DNA of 39,446 nucleotides from Chryseobacterium candidae (GTDB lineage: Bacteria; Bacteroidota; Bacteroidia; Flavobacteriales; Weeksellaceae): the NCBI RefSeq assembly GCF_004916905.1, contig NZ_SDLV01000007.1, forward strand, positions 1-39,446. Direction: 5' to 3'. Both the position numbers and the translations under genes were made by a program. Each line of letters opens with the position of its first letter. Positions within the stretch are counted from its first letter, which is position 1. The notes beneath the pieces were generated by a model. It was not told the DNA's origin and ran no database searches. It saw only the letters and a program-made list of their open reading frames with translations. Positions 33,964-39,446 of the stretch are shown here, piece by piece.

Positions 33964-33984
33964 ATCACTTCACTGCTTCGCACA

Positions 33985-35028
33985 TCAATGTCTGTTATCA
34001 CAATTGATCGGGAAATCCTTCTCTTTTTGATCTAAAAAGCTAATAGAAGGACAGCCAAAAGACTGGGCAATGAATCCAAAAATAACAGGAGGTTTTCCTT
34101 TGAAAAGATGACCTGTATATTGGAAAATATTGGCTTCATCGGCGTCTATACCGTACAGAGGAAGAAATTCTCCACCATCACTTCCTTCAAGACTAAATGT
34201 CTTCTCCGCAATTTTTTCTTTACGATCATTGATGACAACCAGTTTACGATCTACAATATTTCCTTCTTGAAGATAGTCCTGCAGATAATAGGTCAGGTTC
34301 TCATATTGTGCCTGATAGGTTTTTCCCTGAACTAATTTTGAATGGGTAAAATATTTTTTTGAAATAGCTGCATCAGCTTTTTGCCATTTCACAGCTTTCA
34401 TTTTATTGTCTACGAAAGGATTTTTATTCCCAAAATAAGCGATGGCATTATTGTATCGGTCGTAGTCTGTAGTTTTTTGGTGAGTGGCTACCTGAAATCC
34501 CATCATATAAGAATCCGGATCTAAATCTTCATCATCTGAATAAGGACTTAAATAAGCTACAGCTTTTAATTGGCTGATCGGCATTCTTTGAAGTTTGTTA
34601 GAGCCATATTCATGAATATACAGAGAATCATTTTCTGTGAGCTGAATTCCGTTGAGCAGTTTTTTTCTGCTGGGTGCATCCAGTTCAAAATGCTGGCGTT
34701 CCTCATAGGTCATCTGCTTCTGGTTTTTCATAATAGCTGCAGGAATTGGCTGCTCTCCTTTATAGATGTCTGAAACAGAAATGAAAATATCCATATCAGT
34801 ATTCTTTTCTGCGGATGAAATGATGGACAGACTGAAAATATTAAAATCGGTATAATTAATTTTCTCTTCAGTTTTTACCGTTTTTATAGAATCATTCGAT
34901 GTTTTTATTTCTGTAGTCACTGTTTTTTTCTCTTCTTTCTTACAGCATAGAACGGCCAATGGCAAAAGTAAAAGAGCAGCAACCGTTTTGGGTTTAATGA
35001 TCTTTTTTAGCATTAAAGTGTTTATCAT
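33985..35028 (-). CDS. Lipoprotein of unknown function
   Basis: A 347-residue minus-strand protein with a lipoprotein signal (LLLPLAVLCCKKEEKK). An alternative start five codons in (MLKKIIKPK, ATG at 35011-35013) would give a more usual signal peptide. After a Lys/Thr-rich linker the mature part holds mixed alpha/beta segments and a late Cys-bearing stretch (IAQSFGCPSISFL, NCDNRH) that may form a disulfide. The gene follows the pseudo-aspartyl-protease gene by only 3 bp, so the two are co-transcribed and their products may sit together in the envelope. No enzymatic motif is seen. Confidence 0.8.
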   Translation of the reverse strand: MINTLMLKKIIKPKTVAALLLLPLAVLCCKKEEKKTVTTEIKTSNDSIKTVKTEEKINYTDFNIFSLSIISSAEKNTDMDIFISVSDIYKGEQPIPAAIMKNQKQMTYEERQHFELDAPSRKKLLNGIQLTENDSLYIHEYGSNKLQRMPISQLKAVAYLSPYSDDEDLDPDSYMMGFQVATHQKTTDYDRYNNAIAYFGNKNPFVDNKMKAVKWQKADAAISKKYFTHSKLVQGKTYQAQYENLTYYLQDYLQEGNIVDRKLVVINDRKEKIAEKTFSLEGSDGGEFLPLYGIDADEANIFQYTGHLFKGKPPVIFGFIAQSFGCPSISFLDQKEKDFPINCDNRH

Positions 35029-35031
35029 ATT

Positions 35032-35886
35032 TTAATTCATTTTGTAATAAGGCTCGGAAAAGTACTTGCTGGGTTTAATGTAAGCCATCTTTCTCTCAGC
35101 ATCAAAGATCCAAATGAACCTGCGGAGCATATCGGCGCCCAGATAACTTACATTTTGTGTTTTCAGTTCTCCGGAGAAATATCCTGCTGAAACATCTTTA
35201 AACACACTTTTTCCCAATTTAAAATAGGGAAGAACAGCTTGTTTGGTCGTTAAAGTTTTACCTTCAGAATTCTTTAGTGTTTTCTCTCCTGTTACCTTTA
35301 GCTTTTTCTCCAGATGTTTTTCTTCAGCAAACTCATTGCTGTAAAGAATAGCTCCGGAAAATCCGGATTGTAGAACAAAATAAGCCTCCTGCTGTTGATT
35401 TCCATCCAGGATATTATCTGCGGCCAGATAAAAGCTGTCATGATCCAGGATGATGTTAATAGGTTGGTAATCTTTTAGATCCGGCATTTTGTCATAGATC
35501 ACAAACTGGTTGTTATCGTAATCTATTTTAAATGCTTTACCTTCAAAAATTCCGGTTCCGATTTTTCCGTCTGCCTCGTGACCCGTTAACTGATTGTCAA
35601 AAAAACGTGCATTCTTCTGAGTGATTTTTCCAATTTGTACGGTATTGTGGTCGCTGAGTTCTTCTTTGTTGAAAACAATATGATCTGCTTTCCGCTTACT
35701 GTCGGGAGAAATTGAATACTCTTTCATGGCGATCTGGAACATCAGATCCAAAGAATCCTTGTTGTTGACAAGGGTCTTGACAATGATATTATTGTGCTTT
35801 GTGATCCGGAAGGGTATGGTCTGCTGTGCTTTCATCCCATAAAATCCGGCAGAAAGCAGTATAAAAAGTACTGTTCTTTTAAGCAT
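35032..35886 (-). CDS. Exported aspartyl-protease-like protein with lost catalytic residues
   Basis: A 284-residue exported protein (signal peptide MLKRTVLFILLSAGFYGMKAQ). Its layout follows the retropepsin/aspartyl-protease family common in Bacteroidota: an opening IPFRI...NNIIVKTLVNN lobe, IGTGIFEGKAFKIDYDNNQFVIY, and a closing LGADMLRRFIWIFDAERKMAYIKP. At the places where family members have LxFDTGA or DSG, this protein reads LMFQIA (residues 48-53) and VLQSGFSG (171-178), so both expected aspartates are absent. It is probably a non-proteolytic binding protein. It is the first gene of a two-gene operon with the lipoprotein downstream. Confidence 0.75.
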   Translation of the reverse strand: MLKRTVLFILLSAGFYGMKAQQTIPFRITKHNNIIVKTLVNNKDSLDLMFQIAMKEYSISPDSKRKADHIVFNKEELSDHNTVQIGKITQKNARFFDNQLTGHEADGKIGTGIFEGKAFKIDYDNNQFVIYDKMPDLKDYQPINIILDHDSFYLAADNILDGNQQQEAYFVLQSGFSGAILYSNEFAEEKHLEKKLKVTGEKTLKNSEGKTLTTKQAVLPYFKLGKSVFKDVSAGYFSGELKTQNVSYLGADMLRRFIWIFDAERKMAYIKPSKYFSEPYYKMN

Positions 35887-35925
35887 TATCAGTGATTAGT
35901 GTTTTAAAACTTTAAAATTACCTAT

Positions 35926-35933
35926 TATCTTTG
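35926..35933 (+). promoter_or_regulatory. -7 box of the Crp/Fnr gene
   Basis: TATCTTTG, a perfect TAnnTTTG box, ends 22 bp before the Crp/Fnr start codon. The -33 region has no clean TTG. Confidence 0.55.
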
Positions 35934-35955
35934 GAAAAGCAAATACTAAAATGAA

Positions 35956-36474
35956 ATGGTTGAAAAATTGCTTCAAAGTGGAATCCATTGGGAAAAGAAA
36001 GAATTCAAGCGAAATGATTTCCTGAAGATTTCGGGCAGTGCAGATACCTCTATTTATTTTATTGAAAAAGGAAGTGTGCGGATCTTTATGATGGATGAAA
36101 ATGAAGAAAGGATCATTCGTTTTGGATATACCGGAAATATTATTGTCAGTCTGGATTCCTTTTTATCAGGAAAACCTTCCGATCTTTATATTCAGGCGAT
36201 TAAAAAAACAAAAGTAAAAATGGCTTCGAAAAAGGATTTTTATGAGTTTGTGCAATCAGATGAGAAACATATGAATTTCTGGATGAATATTCTGGAAGAT
36301 CTCGTATTACAGCAGCTTGAAAGAGAAAAAGATCTGCTCATCAATGCGCCTGGTGAACGCTTTGAAAGGGTTTTAAAACGAAGTCCGAAGCTATTTCAGG
36401 AGGTTCCTAATAAATATATCGCTAATTATCTGAGAATGTCGCCGGAAACTTTGTCCAGACTTAAAAAATCTTGA
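35956..36474 (+). CDS. Crp/Fnr-family transcriptional regulator
   Basis: A 172-residue protein with an N-terminal cyclic-nucleotide-binding-fold domain (FLKISGSADTSIYFIEKGSVRIFMMDENEERIIRF, residues about 23-58) and a C-terminal winged helix ending in IANYLRMSPETLSRLKKS. The phosphate-binding arginine of true cAMP sensors is not evident, as usual for flavobacterial members, so the ligand is unknown. The protein is a little short (about 190 is common), mainly at the C-terminal wing. It is divergent from the pseudo-protease operon and followed by a DinB-like gene that it may control. Confidence 0.9.
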   Translation: MVEKLLQSGIHWEKKEFKRNDFLKISGSADTSIYFIEKGSVRIFMMDENEERIIRFGYTGNIIVSLDSFLSGKPSDLYIQAIKKTKVKMASKKDFYEFVQSDEKHMNFWMNILEDLVLQQLEREKDLLINAPGERFERVLKRSPKLFQEVPNKYIANYLRMSPETLSRLKKS

Positions 36475-36526
36475 GTTCAATCAAGATTTAAGAACATCCG
36501 GATCAGCATATTTGTATAAAAAAATA

Positions 36527-37063
36527 ATGAAAATTTCAACCTCAGAATTACTGAATGAATTAAAAAATAAGACAGAAGGGCATTTACACTTTGCTGAAAT
36601 GTTGTCTGTAAAGCCGGAACATGATCTGAATTTCAGAACTTCAGCAGAAAGCTGGAGTAAATTGGAATGTCTGGAACATCTTAACCGATACGGAGATTTT
36701 TATATTCCTGAAATCAGCCGGGCTGTTTCTTCTGCCGGAAAGTCTTCCCAATCCTATTTTAAACCCGGAATTCTTGGAAATTATTTTGCTAAAAGCATGC
36801 TTCCCAAAGAGAAACTGAATACAATGAAAACGCTTAAAGCCATGAATCCGATCCACAGCAATCTGGATAAAAGGGTAGTGGATATATTCATTAACCATCA
36901 GGGACAATTACTTGAGTTATTGGAAAAAGCACAATATGTTGATCTGGAAAAGACAAAAACCCATATCAGTATTTCAAAACTGATCAAACTGAAGCTTGGA
37001 GATACTTTCCGTTTTGTTATTTATCATAATGAAAGACATGTTGAACAGATAAAAAAAATTTAA
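36527..37063 (+). CDS. DinB-superfamily protein
   Basis: A 178-residue helical-bundle protein starting at the ATG at 36527 (MKISTSELLNELKNK); an in-frame TTG at 36512 is less likely. The three-histidine metal site of DinB_2-type proteins can be placed: ECLEHLNRY, INHQGQLLE and YHNERHVEQI. Family members include metal-dependent thiol transferases of low-molecular-weight-thiol metabolism and many of unknown role. It starts 52 bp after the Crp/Fnr gene on the same strand; Ogt-type DNA repair follows. Confidence 0.85.
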   Translation: MKISTSELLNELKNKTEGHLHFAEMLSVKPEHDLNFRTSAESWSKLECLEHLNRYGDFYIPEISRAVSSAGKSSQSYFKPGILGNYFAKSMLPKEKLNTMKTLKAMNPIHSNLDKRVVDIFINHQGQLLELLEKAQYVDLEKTKTHISISKLIKLKLGDTFRFVIYHNERHVEQIKKI

Positions 37064-37110
37064 TGCATTAAAAAGAATATATGATTTCCAAAAAGCTTAA
37101 TTTTAAACGA

Positions 37111-37623
37111 ATGGAAATGATACACCAAAAAAACATATCCACCCCATTGGGAGAAATGATCGCCTGTGCTGTAGATCAGGGAATCTGTCTGCTTGAATTT
37201 ACAGACCGGAAGAGTATTGAGAGACAGCTGACGGCTTTATCAAAGGCCTTAAAAGCAGAAATGGTAGAAAAGGAACATCGTCATTTTGTGCAGCTGGAAA
37301 AGGAATTGAAAGAATATTTTGAGGGAAAAAGAAGTCAATTTGATGTTCCGTTATTTACTACGGGAACAGAGTTTCAGGAGAAGGTCTGGCAGCTGCTGCG
37401 TGAAATTCCGATGGGTGAAATAAGAACCTATAAACAGCAGTCAGAAATATTAGGAAACCCTAAGGCAATACGTGCTGTAGGAACAGCCAACGGAATCAAT
37501 AAAATTGCTATTTTAATTCCCTGCCATCGTGTGATAGGTTCAAACGGTGAGTTGGTAGGCTATGCCGGAGGAATCTGGAGAAAGCAAAAGCTGCTGGAGC
37601 TGGAAAAGGCTATTTTATTTTAG
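37111..37623 (+). CDS. ogt: Methylated-DNA--protein-cysteine S-methyltransferase
   Basis: A suicide repair protein that moves the alkyl group of O6-alkylguanine to its own cysteine. The active-site motif PCHRVIGSNGELVGYAGG is complete, and the DNA-binding helix-turn-helix with EIPMGEIRTYKQQSEILGNPKAIRAVGTANG precedes it. The start is taken at the ATG at 37111 (MEMIHQKNISTPLGEM), giving 170 residues, since homologues begin close to the STPLGEM strand; an ATG at 37081 adds ten basic residues. Identification is secure; the start is less so. Confidence 0.93.
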   Translation: MEMIHQKNISTPLGEMIACAVDQGICLLEFTDRKSIERQLTALSKALKAEMVEKEHRHFVQLEKELKEYFEGKRSQFDVPLFTTGTEFQEKVWQLLREIPMGEIRTYKQQSEILGNPKAIRAVGTANGINKIAILIPCHRVIGSNGELVGYAGGIWRKQKLLELEKAILF

Positions 37624-37846
37624 AACTATGAAAAACAATTTATTCTTATTTTGTTTTTCATTCCATCCAACTTATAAATGAGAAAACTATTAAGAAAAGT
37701 AAATTGTTCAATAGTTGATATTTTACTTTTTACAGGCACTTGGTTAAAAAATATCTTCATAGAAAAATATCGGTTAAAAAAAAATTAACGAAGTTTGTGA
37801 AAGCTGTTTTGCTTTGATTTTTGTAATTTTAAACAAAAATTTACAC

Positions 37847-38449
37847 GTGAAAAAGTTAATAATAGCAGTTTGCATTTCAGTTTCAGCATTCAGTTTTGCT
37901 CAGGATTATTCTGTACCGGCGGCAAGTCCTCGCCAAAAAGTAGAGCAGCAGTTTTCAATGTCTAAAATCACCATTGATTATGGAAGACCGGGAGTGAAGG
38001 GGCGTAAGATCTTCGGAGAATTGGTTCCTTATGGCCAGGTTTGGAGAGCAGGAGCTAACTCTTCTACGAAAATTACTTTCGGACAAGCCGTTAACTTCGG
38101 TGGGAAAACAGTGCAGGCGGGAACATATGGATTATTTATCGTTCCTACAGAAAAAGAATGGAAAGTAATCCTGAATAAAGATTTCCAGCAATGGGGAGCT
38201 TATACATACGATCCTAAACAGGATGTAGTAGATGTTACTGTGCCGGTTAACAAGCTGGCTGACAAACAGGAGTGGTTTGAAATCACTTTAAATCCTACTG
38301 ATGAAAATTCAGGTAACCTGGTAATCAAATGGGATATGGCTCAGGCAGAAGTTCCATTGAAACCATCAAAATTAGACACCGTAATCAAGATTTCCGACAA
38401 GTTGAAAGAAATCAAGAAAATAGAATCTGATTCTACTAAAAAGAGCTAA
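37847..38449 (+). CDS. Exported DUF2911 protein
   Basis: A 200-residue exported protein with a signal peptide read from a GTG start at 37847 (KKLIIAVCISVSAFSFAQ). An in-frame TTG 33 bp upstream would put extra residues before the signal and is not preferred. The mature part is typical of DUF2911: ASPRQKVEQQFSMSKITIDY, GRPGVKGRKIFGELVPYGQV, WRAGANSSTKITF and GTYGLFIVPTEKEWKVILNK. The function of the family is unknown. Codon use and spacing fit the downstream pair, 3 bp away, so all three may be co-transcribed. Confidence 0.88.
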   Translation: MKKLIIAVCISVSAFSFAQDYSVPAASPRQKVEQQFSMSKITIDYGRPGVKGRKIFGELVPYGQVWRAGANSSTKITFGQAVNFGGKTVQAGTYGLFIVPTEKEWKVILNKDFQQWGAYTYDPKQDVVDVTVPVNKLADKQEWFEITLNPTDENSGNLVIKWDMAQAEVPLKPSKLDTVIKISDKLKEIKKIESDSTKKS

Positions 38450-38452
38450 ATA

Positions 38453-38980
38453 ATGAATTTTTCTGTTCAGCCTGTTTTAGAGAATGAAGATTTTCAATTA
38501 ATCCCCTTACAGCAAGGGGATTTCGAATCTTTGTATGAAGTAGCTTCTGACCCGAAAGTATGGGAGCAACATCCCAACAAAGATCGTTACAAGAGAGAAG
38601 TTTTTGAAAACTTTTTCACGGGAGCTATGGAAAGTAAAGGTGCTTTCAAAATTATAGAGAAAGCAACCGGTGATGTATTGGGAAGCAGCCGTTATTATGA
38701 TTTTGATGAAGTAGATAATCATATTTTCATCGGATATACTTTCTACGGAACAAAATCATGGGGAAAAGGTATTAATCCTCAGGTTAAAAAGCTGATGCTG
38801 GATTATATCTTCCAGTTTGTAGATAAGGTTCACTTCCATATCGGAAAAGAGAATTTCCGTTCGCAGACAGCTTTGGAAAGATTGGGGGGACAAAAAATAG
38901 CTGAAGAAGAAGTGGCTTATTTTGCAGAGCCTTCAAGAACCAATTTTGTTTATGAAATCAAAAAAGAACACTGGACATGA
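38453..38980 (+). CDS. GNAT acetyltransferase, RimJ/RimL type
   Basis: A 175-residue GNAT protein: LIPLQQGDFESLYEVASDPKVWEQHP at the start, GSSRYYDFDEVDNHIFIGYTFYG in the central sheet, and an acyl-CoA loop region (KSWGKGINPQVKKLMLDYIF) before VHFHIGKENFRSQTALERLGG. Proteins of this subgroup acetylate N-termini, small amines or antibiotics; the substrate cannot be told. Its last four bases overlap the cupin gene. Confidence 0.9.
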   Translation: MNFSVQPVLENEDFQLIPLQQGDFESLYEVASDPKVWEQHPNKDRYKREVFENFFTGAMESKGAFKIIEKATGDVLGSSRYYDFDEVDNHIFIGYTFYGTKSWGKGINPQVKKLMLDYIFQFVDKVHFHIGKENFRSQTALERLGGQKIAEEEVAYFAEPSRTNFVYEIKKEHWT

Positions 38981-39348
38981 AGAAATATAAAATCCAACAA
39001 TCACCATTTGTAGTGCCTACTACAGACGGAAAACTGATAGAAGAACATTGGGGAAACTCTACAGGGAATTCTAGTATTTCTATTGCCCATATGGTAGCTC
39101 CTCCGGATTGGAGTGAGCCTCACCAGACTCCTGAATTTGATGAGTTTACCTATATTATTTCAGGGAAAAAGCAATTTGAAATAGACGGAGAGATTGTTGT
39201 TCTTGAAAAAGGACAAAGCATCCTTATTGAAAAAGGAGCAAGAATCCGTTACAGTAATCCGTTTTCAGAACCTTGCGAATATCTTGCAATTTGTCTTCCT
39301 GCATTTTCTATGGAGCTGGTGCACAGGGAAGAAGAAGGAGTAGATTAA
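38977..39348 (+). CDS. Cupin-domain protein
   Basis: A 123-residue single cupin barrel. Motif 1 is seen as APPDWSEPHQTPEFDEFTYIISGKKQFEIDGE and motif 2 as IRYSNPFSEPCEYLAICLPAF, with His and Glu residues available for a metal. It may be an isomerase, dioxygenase or simple binding protein; nothing decides this. It overlaps the GNAT gene by 4 bp, so the two are translationally coupled. Confidence 0.88.
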   Translation: MKKYKIQQSPFVVPTTDGKLIEEHWGNSTGNSSISIAHMVAPPDWSEPHQTPEFDEFTYIISGKKQFEIDGEIVVLEKGQSILIEKGARIRYSNPFSEPCEYLAICLPAFSMELVHREEEGVD

Positions 39349-39365
39349 CAGAATTTCAAAAATAT

Positions 39366-39397
39366 AAAAAAGGCAAATCTACGGATTTGCCTTTTTT
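39366..39397 (+). terminator. Terminator after the cupin gene
   Basis: A 14-bp stem (39366-39379 with 39384-39397, core GGCAAATC) closed by a TACG tetraloop, with six T at the end. Confidence 0.93.
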
Positions 39398-39405
39398 ATA
39401 TTTAT

Positions 39406-39446
39406 TGTCCCGTCCTAAAATAAGTTGACACTTAATCAACTTATAT
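39406..39446 (+). mobile_element. Probable end of an insertion sequence, cut by the window edge
   Basis: The last 41 bases begin TGTCCCGTCCTAAAATAAGT and contain ATAAGTTGA facing TCAACTTAT. A TG-start followed by CCGTCCTAAAATAAG is the kind of terminal inverted repeat seen at IS3-like element ends in Flavobacteria (from memory). The transposase would lie beyond the window. Confidence 0.45.

Overview
The window looks like chromosomal DNA of a Chryseobacterium-type flavobacterium (Bacteroidota, Weeksellaceae). The signs are AT-rich DNA, secretion signals ending in ...SAQ, ...YSQ or ...FSQ, several promoters of the Bacteroidota form TTG - about 20 bp - TAnnTTTG, the Bacteroidota-type carbamoyltransferase ArgF', and many short palindromic repeats between genes. 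The genus is inferred from gene style and was not tested by a search.

Left block (1-11681, all on the minus strand): a partial secreted repeat protein, then a carboxylate-use locus. In transcription order this holds an outer-membrane porin, an MHS-type proton symporter, two tiny membrane proteins, a histidine kinase whose input half is a sodium:solute symporter, a stand-alone receiver protein, a propionyl-CoA-synthetase-like ligase (PrpE type) and acetyl-CoA synthetase (Acs). It reads as one programme: let a small organic acid in, sense it, and activate it to its CoA thioester.

Central block (11919-28382): a divergent InsA-like zinc-ribbon/HTH protein, then a nearly complete arginine pathway (GNAT acyltransferase, argG, argC, argD, argF', argB, argE, argH). 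Next come an Lrp/AsnC regulator on the opposite strand and pyrB, carA, a four-helix-bundle protein and carB. CarAB makes the carbamoyl phosphate used by both ArgF' and PyrB, so arginine and pyrimidine synthesis share one locus. Almost every non-overlapping gene junction carries a different repeat. Between the pyrB promoter and the pyrB start lie a 23-codon open frame and a strong terminator hairpin. This is the layout of a pyrBI-type attenuator and is the most interesting regulatory feature here.

Right block (28400-39446): accessory and small genes. These are an orphan tail-collar protein plus lipoprotein bracketed by two look-alike terminators; a three-gene secreted module with a metzincin-like HExxHxxGxxH protein; a convergent lipoprotein/pseudo-aspartyl-protease pair; a Crp/Fnr regulator; a DinB-like protein; an O6-alkylguanine-DNA alkyltransferase; a DUF2911 protein; a GNAT enzyme; and a cupin. 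The window ends in what looks like the tip of an insertion sequence.
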